Assembly (NCBI RefSeq): GCF_000499845.2
Contig: NC_023750.2
Span: 4,585,478-4,649,477, forward strand
Length of the DNA stretch: 64,000 nt
From: Phaseolus vulgaris
Lineage: Eukaryota > Streptophyta > Magnoliopsida > Fabales > Fabaceae
Direction: 5' to 3'
Positions 1-12,241 of the stretch are shown one piece after another. The position numbers and the translations under genes were made by a program. Numbering within the stretch: the stretch's first letter is position 1; every line of letters begins with the position of its first letter. The notes beneath the pieces are model-generated. The model did no database searches. It saw only the letters and a program-made list of their open reading frames with translations, and was not told the DNA's origin.

Positions 1-3000
1 GCTGAGGCTTATGCACACCTTCTAAATGTTCTTGCACCTGAATACATCAATCCCTCCACTTTGGCAGTTAAAAATCCCTTTGAGAGAGCAAAGTTAGTTC
101 TAGAACATGCTGATAAGATGGGTTGCAAGAGATACTTAACTGCAAGAGACATTGTGGAAGGATCTCCAAATCTTAATCTTGCCTTTGTTGCACATATTTT
201 CCAGCACAGGTGAGTGAGAATAACCATCCTCTTAACAAATCTTATATTTTTATACGTTTTAAGCGTTTCATTTTTGGGTTGTTTTGTGAATAAGGCCAAA
301 GGAAATGGAACTTAATTCCTGGCTTTCATCGACTATTTGTTTTTATAAGTGTTTTTTTGTTATTGACTAAGGTCTATTATTCTATTACTGTATACTTAAT
401 AGAATTATGTGTATGTTTGGATTAAAGTTAGCAAACCTAATTTTCAATTAGTTTCCATTTTTCTAATTGAGTTTGCAGAAAGGAACCTTGGTCTTGCTTT
501 TGTGGAAACTTGGTTTCACATTAAATGAGTATGCAAATTTATTTTTGAGGACAACCAAACTGAGTTTGTTCCCTAAATTAAGTCTGGAGTATCCCAAACA
601 GGAATTTTAAGTCCTTGGGACCTGTTTGATTAAAGAAATTAACTAAGGTCGTATTGAATAAGCTCTTAGAATATAAGCACTTATTGAAATAAGCCAAACA
701 TGTGCAATAAGCAACTATACTTGAGATCTTATAGAAATAAGCTAAAAACAACGAATGCATGCATATATCATATTTTCTCCCTAACACTTACCTAAGTGTC
801 TGGCATAAGATAAGTCCAAATAAGTTGTAAATAAGCTTTTTCAAATGGGATCTAACTAAATTTTGCTTACGAAAGTAAATTTTTAGAATTTAGATAATGA
901 CTGCTTGTTTGTTTTCTCAAAAGATCACTTACTAAAGATTCCACAGCTCATATGCTTGTGAATAGGTGTACTAACTATTTTTCATTGTGGTCCTCCATAT
1001 TCATCTGTTTCTCTTATTTTCATATCCACTTTTGACTATGAATTGATTACCTGTCTGCTATCCTTTCTACACCTTACAAGTTTCAATACCATACACAATT
1101 TTTCTTTTTGGTTTTTGAGAAATATGTTAGCTAACTCAATTTCTCTCTTGTAGAAATGGACTTTCAGCTCAGACAAAACAACAGATGTCTCTCCTTGAAA
1201 CATTTCCAGATGATACTCAAGACTCTAGAGAAGAAAGAGCATTTCGCCTATGGATGAATAGCCTTGGAAATTCAACATATGTCAACAATGTCTTTGAGGA
1301 TCTTCGAAACGGGTGGAATATCTTTTGCATTTTTACAAGTTCTCTTGTTTATGTTATACTATATGCTTGAACTGGTTTTGTTAAAATCTCTTGTATAGAA
1401 TTGAAACTACTAATAAAATACAATAGATGGAATATTTTTTTTACTTTATTATAATTTTTATTCACTAAACAGTTCATATATTAGTTAGTTAGTGTAATTT
1501 CTTTTCTGTTGAAATTATTCCGGCATGCAGAAAACAGTGTCATACTTCTTGTTTTCAATCTATGAAGCATAGATATTCCAAATATGGAAAAGTATAGGAG
1601 TCATACCCATGTCGGATATGGACACTCATATATTTCCTTCAGCATGTCTATTCAATCCTTTTTATTCAATTTTTTAACTTTTTCCAAGATATTTCTCATA
1701 CTTCTTGAATATTTCTGGATACTTATTGGAAAAGTATCCAATTTTTTTCATTTCATTTTTAATTTCTGATGTTCTTCCTGGCGATGTGAGATGAATTGAA
1801 CTACATACTCCTCTATTCATTCTTTAAAGAAAAACAAAATGGATACAAAAAGAGGTGATGAATATTGGGTTTGTGTGCATGTCTAAAAAAGGTGAACTTT
1901 TGTCTAAAATAGATGAAAGGTGTAATAGTATAAAAAAAGGAGATAAGGTAATGGGACATTGTGAGGCATGATATAGTTGATAATGGTTGGACTTATTGGC
2001 TATTATATAAAGTCAATATTTGTTTTGAGTTCTTTTGTTGGTACAATTAGCCAAGAATGATTATGATATAGGTAGAAACTATATTTTTTTGCTATGATCA
2101 CAAATATCTCAAGTTAAAATGCTTATCTTCATAGTTATGAATTAATGAGAAATGATCAACATCTCCTTGTTTATTGATATTATTCATCTATATAAAATAT
2201 TTTCTACAATTTTGCAAATGTGTATCCTAAATTTCAAAGAAACTCTTATCCTCGCATCCGGGTTCGAGTCGTGTGTTGTACTAAGAATTTGTGTTTCATT
2301 TCAATATAGTTTGTCTTTTTTCAATTTTTCTTTTGAACTTTAACTATCCATGGAGTTGGAATGATGTTGTTTCTTTGCAGGTGGGTTCTTCTTGAGACTC
2401 TTGACAAGGTGTCACCAGGGATTGTTAATTGGAAGATTGCCAACAAGCCTCCAATTAAGATGCCATTTAGAAAAGTAGAGAACTGCAACCAAGTTGTGAA
2501 AATAGGGAAACAGATTAAATTTTCACTGGTAAATGTTGCTGGAAACGACATTGTGCAGGGAAATAAAAAGCTAATACTAGGTAGGTTGATTTCCAAGTTA
2601 TGAGTTATTACCTACATATACCTTGTTGTAAAGCAATTACTCCATTCAATTCAATGATCACACATAGAATCTTAATCAAACTCTACTTGATGGTATTTTT
2701 AGCTTATTTGTGGCAATTGATGCGATACAACATCCTACAACTTCTCAAGAACTTGAGATTTCACTCTCGTGGGAAGGAGATAACTGATGCTGATATTTTA
2801 GAATGGGCCAACAGCAAGGTTAGCAGCTCCGGAAGTCAAAGCCGCATGGACAGTTTTAAGGTATTGAAATCTTTGTTCATAATGCTAATTTTAATTTTCA
2901 TGTGGAAAGGTTGAAAAATGTATTTACTGATCCATACAATAACTACCTACCCTTTTCTCATTCTGCTACATTCATCAAACAACATAATCATAGGGTCTGT

Positions 3001-5391
3001 TTGGATAAACTTCTCTATAAGTACTTCTAACTTAAGAGATGCAAATAAAAAGAAAATAATGAAACAAGTTTCTCCATAAGCTAGTTTAGTTTATGTATAA
3101 ATAAACATGGAAACTTTGGGAAGATGCTTTTATTGACAGCAAATATTTAACTGGGGCAGCACAATGATCAATATGTAACCAGCACAATGCAAATTATTTA
3201 ACTTTTGAGAATACTATCAGGACATTTTGTTAATGTTGAAAGGGAAGTTTTGAATTTGGTGCTGGCTTTGTGAAGAAGCATTCCCACATACGTAAATTGG
3301 TACCAAAAATACCTTGAGAATACTGGGATTGGTAAATTGCCAAAAACAGCTTCTTTTAGCATATTGCAATAAACAAAAATTGCTTAAGCTTGTGATTTTA
3401 TCTGTGTTTTGTAGCGAACAATGAAATACTGCTTGAGATATTGTTATTTCTTGCAAAGAATCTGAACTTTCCACAAACAGTTTTTTAGCCTTCACAGTAC
3501 TGTGATCTAATCTCAGATTAATATAACCTGCATAATTTTGAAATCACATGATAGCCTTGCCTAGTGTTCAAAATAATTTTGTTTAACTATTATAGTTCCT
3601 TTCTTGTAAATATTCTAGCAGCTATATTTCATTTTTCATTTTTTACTTGTAGAATGTGTTTAAATGATTACAGAATAAGTTCATTAACTAATTATTAAAA
3701 TTTCAAATTTCAGGATAAAAGTTTATCAGATGGAATATTTTTCCTTGAGCTTCTAAGTTCAGTGCAGCACAGAGCAGTAAATTGGGGTCTTGTAACAAAA
3801 GGAGTGACAGGTATGTTATGTTTTCTCTTTACTCTTTCAATTTTTATTGACATTCTTAAAGCAATATTATTACTGGCCTCATATCATGTGAAATTGGTGG
3901 TACAAGTTTTGATGAGAGGTTTTGAAGATCCCACATCGACTAGAGATTAAAACCTTTCACCTCTAACCCATATTTTTAAGGCAACAGATTTGTGGGTATT
4001 TCTCTTTATATATTTCCCATCTTGCTTATCTACACCAAATGTGGGACTCTCAACTCCACATTCCTTACATATATAACAAACTTTTGCAAAAGCTAGAACT
4101 GAACAGAGTTATATTCATATGAAATTAAAACATATGCAAGCTTTTATCGTATTTTTTTTATCATTCATTTCCTTTGTTTGAAAATGCGGTTTCACAAGTT
4201 AGAGCCAAAGTTCCTGAAATCAAATTGCAGACTATGTGGTTCAATTAAAAAGGGTATACATGCATGCCCATTATATTTGAAATTAAGTTTGGACTGCAGC
4301 TCCATTAGGCATGAATGTGAAAGTTCTTAAAATTTTGGTCAAGCATGATTTATGATAAAGGGGTGGATCAACAGTTAACAAGCTTGAATCATTTATTGTG
4401 ATTGAGTATCATGCATGCATTTTTGAAAATTTTGATGGGCAAATAGAATAATATCCTTTGGTTTTGTGCAATATATCTTATGTTCTTGACTTGATCTATG
4501 TTAGACATGGAATTGCCTTAAGCTGAAGTTACCTCATGTCTGCCACAAGGAATGAACTTCAAGTGTCTCCACTTTCAATGCAAAATCCTTGACTTTTATC
4601 TTGGTTTACATTCCTATAACTTTTGTATTAACTGGTTCTTGCAGATCAAGAGAAAAGGATGAATGCAACCTACATTATCAGTATTGCAAGAAAGCTTGGA
4701 TGTTCTATATTCCTGCTTCCTGAAGACATAACCGAGGTAGTTTAGAATCAATCCTAATGTTGTGCTTTTTCATTAAAAATAGCAAAGAACATTTCTAACT
4801 AGTTTTGGCTGTTTTATTTTAGTCTAGTTCTAATGCTGTATATGTGTAAAGAATTCTTTACATTGTCAACAACAGATCAGAAATCATCTTAGATGAGTTT
4901 GAAAGTAAAGAATATAATCATTTTTACACATAATATCATCCAACACAGCTTTGTAAGATAAATTTGTTGACATTCAGAATCACTATCTTAAAATTCATAC
5001 TAATGATGATTTCTGAAGACAATCTAATTTCTTTTATAGCACATAGATTTGAATGTATGTAAAACTCTTTTGCTTTGTAATCCAATCATAGATAATACTG
5101 TTGAATGACAGCATAAGAGAAAACTCCTACAATCATGAATATATTGTGATTAAATATTTGCATTGCTTACTTTATGATGACAATGGTGGTACATAATAAT
5201 TTCAGGTGAATCAAAAAATGATTCTGACACTAACAGCTAGTATAATGTCTTGGTGCCTAAAGCATCCTCAAGAGGAAGCAAGTGTGGGAAGTTCAGATAA
5301 TGAGAGTGGGAGTCAATTGGAGACCACATCAAATTCAACACTTGATGACTCTGCATCTGATTCATCAGTAGATGAAAATGGGAACATGTAA
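1..5391 (+). CDS. Fimbrin (plastin-type actin bundler), 3' part
   Basis: Fimbrin cross-links actin filaments in the cytoplasm through two actin-binding domains, each made of two calponin-homology (CH) domains. Seven exons can be joined in frame: 1-209, 1154-1312, 2381-2580, 2703-2860, 3714-3810, 4645-4736 and 5206-5391. They encode 366 residues and end in TAA at 5389-5391. All splice sites are GT-AG and the phases agree. The translation has fimbrin motifs in order: [74 protein letters not shown] and the last CH repeat, [19 protein letters not shown]. This is roughly the C-terminal half (end of CH2, then CH3 and CH4). The tail after [13 protein letters not shown] is Ser/Asp/Glu-rich, as in plant fimbrins. 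The start and the first exons lie upstream of the window. Which of the several plant fimbrin paralogues this is cannot be told from here. Confidence 0.95.
3890..4085. repeat. Dispersed repeat remnant in fimbrin intron
   Basis: Inside the fimbrin intron between exons 3714-3810 and 4645-4736 lies a stretch with the phrase cccacatcgactagagatt, a TATA-like ctttatatat stretch and tgtgggactctcaac. Such 'cccacatcg / tgtgggact' segments are common in plant transposon-derived DNA. No terminal repeats could be defined, so the family is unknown. Confidence 0.3.
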
Positions 5392-5892
5392 ATATATATA
5401 TCTATACATATGTTTTGAGTGAACCCTTTTTCTTATATATAATATATATTTGAACCACTTGTTTTAGTTGATCAAAAGATCAATGTATGACACTAGGTAA
5501 TTTAATGGTTTCAAAGCAAATTTTGTTCACTCAACTTTGTAAATAGTGTTTTTTTATTGCAAGTTTGGGACGAAAGGGAAAGAAAAAAGTGATGGCCATT
5601 CAGTATCAAACCGAATTATGCATGAAACATATTCTTTAATATTTGATGTTAGGTACATTTTTATACTGATTCAAGTTTATTGAAAATTATAAAAAAAACT
5701 ATAAATTTCAGGTAATAAAAAATGAATTTGAAAGAATATGTTGAAAGAGTGTTTTTAACTGTTCGAACTTTTAACATATTTTGTAAACTCGTAAAAGATT
5801 TGGATTATCTCCTATAAACGTCATTCTAAATGTTGGGATGTTGGGAAATTTGCATGTAAGCATTCACTAAATTTCCAAAGGAACGTGATTGC
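5392..5892. other. Fimbrin 3' UTR and intergenic AT-rich DNA
   Basis: Starts with an imperfect (AT)n tract at about 5392-5450, which lies in the expected 3' UTR. No further coding potential is seen before the copia gag relic begins. Confidence 0.5.
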
Positions 5893-6424
5893 TCAAGGCT
5901 TGTAATCTGTTTTGAAAGTTGTGGCTCTAGCTAGATTAAAAACTCTTGATAAAGAAGAGTTCAACATCAAGATTCTGAAATGTCTTGATAGAATGTGGCA
6001 ACCAAAAGTTACAGGAATATCAGAGTCAAAGGATCTGACCACTGCTTCACTGTTAGGCAAACTCAGAGAACATGAGATAAAAATGAACCGATTGAATGAG
6101 CAAGAAATTGGAGAAAAACAAATCAAAGGGATAGCTCTAAAGTCTGGAATTCAGAAAACTAAAGTAGAGTCAAGTGATTGCAGTAATACTGAATTTGTTG
6201 ACTAAGAATTTCAGTAAGTTCTTGAAAAAGAAAGGAAAAGACAAAACTCAATCATCAAAAAGGTATAACTTCAAGAAATCAACTTATTCTAATTATTCTA
6301 ACTATTCTTGTTTTGGATGTGGAAAGCAAGGACATATCAAGATTGAATGTCCCAATGCTACAAACAAAGAGAAAGAATATGACATGAAATTTGATAAAGA
6401 AGGAAAAGGAAGAAGAGCCTACAT
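5893..6424 (+). pseudogene. Ty1/copia-type gag relic, left half
   Basis: Degenerate gag of a copia-type retroelement (UBN2/retrotran_gag type), on the same strand as fimbrin. The first segment (5912-6204) has ILKCLDRMWQPKVTGI, ESKDLTTASLLGKLREHEI and GIALKS, which are gag core motifs. After a frameshift near 6175-6215 the second segment carries a CCHC zinc knuckle, CFGCGKQGHIKIECPN (C-x2-C-x4-H-x4-C), at about 6310-6357. The frame stops abruptly in GRRAYI, where a LINE has inserted at 6424/6425. The remainder resumes in the same frame at 19254. No LTRs or pol accompany it, so it is an old fragment and the deepest layer of the nest. Confidence 0.85.
6411..6424. repeat. LINE target-site duplication, left copy
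   Basis: The 14-mer agaagagcctacat occurs here and again at 19240-19253. The left copy is followed directly by a T-run (minus-strand poly-A), the right copy by gag coding sequence. This is the hallmark of target-primed reverse transcription. Confidence 0.93.
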
Positions 6425-7218
6425 TTTTTTTATCAGCCAAGAATTAATTAATATTAACGGGACTAAAGGGTGTCCCAAAACCCTTATACAAAAGATACAA
6501 CATCAAGAGCACACACTTGGGCATAGCATATCTAAATCATATACTTCCAAACCACTACCATTAGGCTGACACAAGTCCCAGACCCCCAAGCCGTGTTCTG
6601 CATCTCAGCCCTCACCCATAGTGCATTAATTTAATTTTTTCACTTTAACAGTTTCCAACCACCACCTCCCACTTCATGATTTACCCAATTCCTTAGAACC
6701 TTAGTGCACTTCAGTCTCCCCTTATACGATCCTACACAACTCAATTCTTATAATCACGACCCAATATCCCTTATCTGTTTTAACAGATTTTCTTCATGTT
6801 TCCCACCAACTCTGCATAACCTCTCACAGGTTCCCACTCCCTCCAACTACTACCTATACGTTTTTTCGTTTTGCACTGCACATTTAGTTTATACCTGCAT
6901 AAAAACCAGCTCAACACAACATAGACATAGCAAGATCATCCCAGTATTACATTCACCTTGGCCAAGTTGTTTCCACCCCCAGCTCTTAGCTTAATACTGT
7001 CACTTTCCTTTCCACATTTCATTGCCTCGTAACATCTATTTTATGATAATATAACCTTGTGCTGGATGTTTTTTTATCCCTGCTCACGCCGCTTAAAAGA
7101 TACCCTTCTATTGGGATCCCCCAAACTTAAATCTGCTTTGCCTTTTAGTAGCCCCGTGCTCCTCACCTCACTATTCTTGATACAATTAACTAACTAGACA
7201 CTGAACTGGGTTAATGTG
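6425..7218 (-). other. LINE 3' UTR and poly-A
   Basis: About 790 bp between the end of LINE ORF2 and the poly-A at the target duplication. No supported coding sequence; the small plus-strand reading frames here are chance. The T-run at 6424-6431 is the reverse complement of the short poly-A tail. Confidence 0.75.
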
Positions 7219-7632
7219 TCATTCTGCTAAAGAATAGTTGAACGAATGTAGTTTGTGTTTCATCCACAACCACGCTTTGATTTGGGCCAAGTGGAAAATT
7301 TCTTCCTCATCAACTACCCCTTGTTTGAAGACTATTATATTCCTTTGCTCCCATAAGCACCTTACTATCGCCACCCACATGCCTTTCCAGACATAATTCT
7401 GTTTCTGGTTGATCCGGGGCAGGCAGAATTGTTCAAAGTGACATTGCAAGTCATTATGTTGGACAGATTGGACTCCCACCCATCTAAGACAGCGGTCCCA
7501 TACACATTGGGCAACTTTACATGCCATGAAGAGATGTTGTGTCGACTCATTGTCACTGCAGCACATCACACATAAGGGTGAAGGAACCATTACTCCTCTT
7601 CTCATCAGGTAAACTCTAGTCGGTAATCTATC
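7219..7632 (-). pseudogene. LINE ORF2 C-terminus: reverse-transcriptase zinc-binding domain
   Basis: C-terminal end of LINE ORF2, cut off from the rest of ORF2 by the copia insertion. It reads MRRGVMVPSPLCVMC, then QHLFMACKVAQCVW and a Trp-rich tail, which is the zf-RVT pattern (Cys-Cys...His-Cys) at the C-terminus of plant LINE polyproteins. The preceding codons in 7606-7632 (LPTRVYL) continue exactly from the other side of the copia element at 12961 once one copy of the 5-bp target duplication is discounted. The stop is at 7219-7221. This segment is read only as part of the decayed LINE. Confidence 0.88.
7628..7632. repeat. Copia target-site duplication, left copy
   Basis: ctatc at 7628-7632 is repeated at 12961-12965, flanking the copia element on both sides. 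Five bp is the usual size for LTR retrotransposon integration. Confidence 0.9.
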
Positions 7633-7881
7633 AGTTGAAAGGAATAGAAAGAAATAGAAGGAATGTATTTCTGATGTGTCTTACAAATGTGATTACAGTC
7701 TCTATTTATAGACTGTTTTACAATCTACTTAAGGAAGGAAATAATAGGTAATAAAAGACAATTATAATGGTTGTTTAAAGCTGTACAAATCAAATAAAAT
7801 CAAATCACTAACAAATCTCTCCTAATAAATATAAATGGAATCTGCACTTAATTACAGCATAATTCTCCTGATTATGCAACA
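7633..7881 (-). repeat. Copia 3' LTR
   Basis: 249 bp. Read on the minus strand it starts TGTTGCATAATC and ends TTTCAACT; the target duplication puts the end at ACT rather than the usual CA. A TATA box (TATAAATA on the minus strand) lies at 7703-7710. It is one base different from the 5' LTR. Confidence 0.93.
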
Positions 7882-7892
7882 CTTCCCCTCAA
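7882..7892 (-). other. Copia polypurine tract
   Basis: Minus-strand TTGAGGGGAAG directly next to the 3' LTR, the expected site for plus-strand priming. It overlaps the TGA stop of the RT/RNase H frame (7889-7891). Confidence 0.85.
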
Positions 7893-9310
7893 GTTGGTGA
7901 ATGTATATCTATCATTCCCAACTTGCAAGTAAGATCTTCGAATTGTTTTGTGGGAAGTCCTTTAGTAAACATATATGCCAATTGTAGTCTTGACGGGATG
8001 TACTCCGTGGCTATAAGACCATCATCCAACTTCTCCTTAATAAAGTGTCGGTCTATCTCTACATGCTTTGTTCGATTATGTTGAACCGGATTGTGTGCAA
8101 TACTGATAGCAGACTTATTATCACACGCCAAGCCCATAGGAGCTTCATATTTTATTTTAAGGTCATCAAGTATGATCTTCACCCATAATAGTTCACACAC
8201 CCCTTGAGCCATGGCTCTAAATTCTGCCTCTGCACTTGATCTTGCAACTACATTTTGCTTCTTGCTCCTCCATGTCACCAGATTTCCACCCAAGAACATG
8301 CAGTAGCCTGTGGTGGATCTCCTATCAACAATCGATCCTGCATAGTCAGCATCAGTATATACTTTCATGGATAAGTTTTCCCCTTTTTTGAATAACAATC
8401 CTTTTCCTGGGGAGGCTTTTAAGTACTGAAGAATTCTATCTACTGCCTGTGAGTGTCTTTCCCTTGGATCATGCATAAATTGGCTAACCACACTAACTGC
8501 ATAGGCTATGTCTGGCCTAGTGTATGATAGATAAATGAGTTTCCCCACAAGTCTTTGATATTGTGTCTTCTCCACTTTTGGGTTTTCCTCATCATTCCCA
8601 ATCCTATGATTTTGCTCTATTGGCACTCCAGTGGGCTTACAACCCAACTTACCAGTCTCTTTGAGAAGATCAAGGATGTATTTTCTTTGAGAAATAAAGA
8701 TGCCCTGTCTTGAGTAAGCAACTTCTATCCCAAGAAAGTACTTCAGCTTCCCAAGATCCTTCATCTCAAATTGAGCAGCTAGTCTCTCCTTCAAATTTTG
8801 TTTTTCAATCTCATCATCACCTGTAATAATCATATCATCTACATAGACCAAAAGTAGAGTGAGTTTACCATTCTGAGAATGTTTTATAAACAGAGTATGG
8901 TCACCTTGGCTTTGTCGGTACCCCAAAGATACCATAGCTTGAGTAAACCTTCCAAACCAAGCACGAGGTGATTGTTTAAGACCATACAAGGCCTTCTTAA
9001 GTCTGCACACCTTATTTTCTTCATTAACATTACCATAACCCGGTGGAATCTCCATGTATACTTCTTCCTCCAAGCATCCATGCAAGAAGGCATTCTTAAC
9101 ATCAAATTGATGCATCTCCCAATCAAAGTGCGCTGCCAAGGAGAGAATAATTCTGACTGTATTCATTTTTGCTACTGGAGCAAAAGTTTCCTCATAATCG
9201 ATCCCATAGGTTTGAGTGTACCCTTTTGCAACTAACCTTGCTTTATATCGATCCAACGTGCCATTAGACTGATACTTCACTGTGTATATCCACCGACAAC
9301 CCACTGCCTT
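7889..9310 (-). pseudogene. Copia pol: reverse transcriptase and RNase H
   Basis: Downstream part of the copia polyprotein, in the same frame as gag and integrase but separated from them by a TAG at 9311-9313. About 470 residues. Reverse-transcriptase motifs: [47 protein letters not shown] and the catalytic YVDDMIITG (about residues 154-162). RNase H motifs near the C-terminus: [35 protein letters not shown] and [14 protein letters not shown]. All catalytic residues that can be recognised are intact. The ATG sometimes assigned at 9304 is internal; the real polypeptide starts in gag. Confidence 0.93.
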
Positions 9311-11281
9311 CTAATCCTTTGGTCTCTCTACAATCTCCCAAGTCTCATTCTTTTCTAATGCCTTCATTTCTTCATTCAAGGCTCGAACCCAGTTCTCATC
9401 CTCTAAGGCTTCTTGTACTGATGTAGGGATTATAATAGAATCAATAGCTGAAAGAAAACTCTGGTGCTGCATAGAAAGTTTTTCTGTAGACACAAATTGA
9501 GATATAGGATATTTGGCACAAAATCTTTTTTCTTTTCTCAAGGCAATAGGTAAATCATCTAGGTTAGTTTTATTTAAAGTGTCCTCAAGGGTCTCATAGG
9601 TATGGGTTCTTACCTCCGGTTCGGACAATTGAAGTTGTTGTTCGATCAGGACGGGTTCTTGTTGCCTTCGTTGGTATTGTTTCCCAAAGTATTTGTCCTC
9701 ATTATTCTTCTCTGGTAATGATGTTGGCATAGGGTCTTTGTCATTCTCCTTAAGAACGGAATTCTGCAACAAAGGAAAAGGTGGCAACTCAAGGTCCTCA
9801 GCTTCTTGAATACTCTCCCCCTGAAGCTGAGAACTAGGAAAGAAAGACTCTGTTTCATGGAAGCTGACATCTTTGGAAATATAAACTTTACGACTTTGAG
9901 GATGATAACATTTGTACCCCTTTTTGTTGGGGGCATAACCAATGAAGACACATTTGATGGCACGAGGATCTAACTTACCTCGATACGGGCTATGAACATG
10001 TACAAAAGCTGGACAACCAAAGACACGACTCTGAAGACTAGTTAACATGGGAATAAAAGGATAGAATATGGTCATAAGTTGAATAGGAGTAACACCCTCT
10101 AGAACCCGAGAAGGTAATCTATTAATTAAATAAGTGGCAGTCAGGACGGCTTCCCCCCAGTAAGATTTTGGAACAGACATTTGGAAAAGTAAAGCTCTAG
10201 TTACCTCAAGGAGATGACGATTTTTTCTTTCAGCAACCCCATTTTGTTGAGGAGTGTCCACACAGGTTAATTCATGAACAACTCCATTTTCCTGAAGAAA
10301 CTTTGAAAGGTTCTGGTTGACATATTCTCGTCCATTATCAGAACGTAATCTCTTAATTGGACTTTCAAATTGTGTTTGAACCATTTTGTAAAAATTTACA
10401 AACAAGTGAAAAACTTCAGACTTATCTTTCATAAGGAATATCCAGGTAACGCGAGTACAATCATCAATAAATGAAACAAACCATTTTGCACCCGAGATAT
10501 TAGGAATAGATGAAGGTCCCCATACATCAGAATGAATAAGATCAAAAGGTTTTGAACTTCTATTATTATTCGAAGGAAAAGTTGTTCTATGGTGTTTAGC
10601 AAACTGACAAACATCACAATGAAAAGACTCAACCGATAATTTTGTAAATAAAACAGGAAATAAGGATTTTAGGGTACTAAAAGGAGGATGTCCAAGACGT
10701 CTGTGTTGAAGCCATATTTGAGAAGATGACCAAGATTCAGTGCCTTGCTGAAGACTAGAAGTGTGTGCCTGTAGTTTAGCACATTTTTTAGTTTCTTCCT
10801 GTTGTAAGTAATATAACCCGCCCTGCTCTTTAGCAAGTCCAATTGTCTTCCCCGTGGCAAGATCCTGAAAAACACAATGGGAAGGAAAAAATGTCACTGC
10901 ACAATTTAAATCTTGGGTAATCTTATGAATTGACAAGAGGTTATTAGATAGGTTGGGAACATGAAGCACATTTTTTAAAGGGAAGGAAGGTTGAAGGTGG
11001 ATATTACCATGACCAGTAATGGGGGTATTGGAACCATTAGCTACAGTAATATGTTGGTTATAAGACAAGACATTGTAGGATGAAAAATAAGAGGAATGAG
11101 GTGTCATATGATCAGTAGCACCAGAGTCTATAATCCAGATATTCTCAGTACCAGAAGCATTAAAGGATAAGAAACTAGAACTCTTACCACTCATGGTTAA
11201 AGAACAAGAGCTAGTCTTAATAAGAGAGTTCATGAGAGCTCGTAAACGTTCCAACTCTTCTTTGCTGAGTGAGGGGACCTC
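9311..11281 (-). pseudogene. Copia pol: protease and integrase
   Basis: Middle part of the gag-pol frame between two TAG codons (11282-11284 upstream, 9311-9313 downstream). Protease active site: WIIDSGATDHMTP, about 50 residues in. Then a GAG-pre-integrase segment with LGHPPFSTL and zinc-binding FHCDVCQFAKHH, followed by the integrase core: HSDVWGPSS, SFIDDCTRVTWIF, LRSDNGREYVN and QQNGVAERKNRHLLEV (the D-D-E set). The C-terminal GKLDPRAIKCVFIGYAPNKKG motif is copia-typical. The downstream TAG lies in a well-conserved spot (ERPKD, stop, KAVGCRW), where relatives have a lysine codon, so it looks like a recent A-to-T nonsense change. Confidence 0.92.
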
Positions 11282-12241
11282 CTATGCTATTTGAGGGAAA
11301 GGTAAGGTCGTACTTTCAGAGTCAGATGATGCTTGATTAGCATGCCTTTGTATGGTACCTTTGAATCCTCCAATACGTTCCAAGACCTTCTCCTTTCCAT
11401 GAAGTTTGAAGCATCTTTCCTTAGTATGACCTGTCTTTTTACAATAACTGCACCAACGATCTTCACGATTAGCCTTTGTGGGAGGCTTTCCAAATGAAGG
11501 AAATGAACCTTTTATAGGTCCCTTGCCAGTTGCCATAGCTGAACTATCACCAGAGTTGTTAGTACTTAGAGCTGAACTATCAACGGAGTTGCCCCCATCC
11601 AACATTACTAACCTCCGAGTTTCTTCCCCTCGTACAATGTGAAAAACCTCTGAGAGAGAAGGGAAATTTTCCTTTCCCAAAATCTGAATCCTAATTGGAT
11701 CAAATTCAGGGTTTAATCCAGAAAGAAATTTAAATATGCGTACCCTTTCAAGAAATTGTGTTAGTGCAATACAGTCATCTGTGCACTTCATCTTCAAATT
11801 TTGATATTGATCTAATTCGATCCATAAACCATTCAACATACCATAGTAGTTTGTTACTGAAAGGCTCCCTTGGCTGGTATGAAAGATCTTGTTTTCTATC
11901 TCGTACCATGCTGCAGTATCTTTTTTCATGGAGTATGTTTGACAAAGGTTTTCCCAAATCTCCTTAGCAGTGGAGAAGAACATACAATTTCGGCTAATCT
12001 CTGGCGTCATAGAATTCCATAACCAGGTCATGATAAGAGAGTCTTCATTGTCCCAGTCTTCATATTTCGAATCAGTTTTGGCTGGAGGGTTCCCTTCTAG
12101 GTGACTCAATTTCTTCCTTCCTTTGAGAGTAGCACGAACCAACTGGGCCCATTGCAGGTAGTTGTTTCCATCGAGACGATAACTGCTTTGCAACATCGGC
12201 AAATCATTGGAGCTAAGAGAGGTTGTGTTGTTAGTTGCCAT
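11282..12241 (-). CDS. Copia gag
   Basis: Gag forms the cytoplasmic virus-like particle of the retrotransposon. From the ATG at 12239-12241 it is 319 residues. Features: NYLQWAQLVRATLKGR and GNPPAKTDSKYEDWDNED near the N-terminus, the UBN2-type core (WENLCQTYSMKKDTAAWYEI, FLSGLNPEFDPIR) and a CCHC zinc knuckle CSYCKKTGHTKERC at about residues 275-290. The start was chosen because MATNN is the typical opening of this gag type. The frame is open further upstream to 12406 through the GC-rich repeat leader, so an N-terminally extended form cannot be excluded. It ends in TAG at 11282-11284, and the same frame continues into protease. Confidence 0.88.
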   Translation of the reverse strand: MATNNTTSLSSNDLPMLQSSYRLDGNNYLQWAQLVRATLKGRKKLSHLEGNPPAKTDSKYEDWDNEDSLIMTWLWNSMTPEISRNCMFFSTAKEIWENLCQTYSMKKDTAAWYEIENKIFHTSQGSLSVTNYYGMLNGLWIELDQYQNLKMKCTDDCIALTQFLERVRIFKFLSGLNPEFDPIRIQILGKENFPSLSEVFHIVRGEETRRLVMLDGGNSVDSSALSTNNSGDSSAMATGKGPIKGSFPSFGKPPTKANREDRWCSYCKKTGHTKERCFKLHGKEKVLERIGGFKGTIQRHANQASSDSESTTLPFPQIA

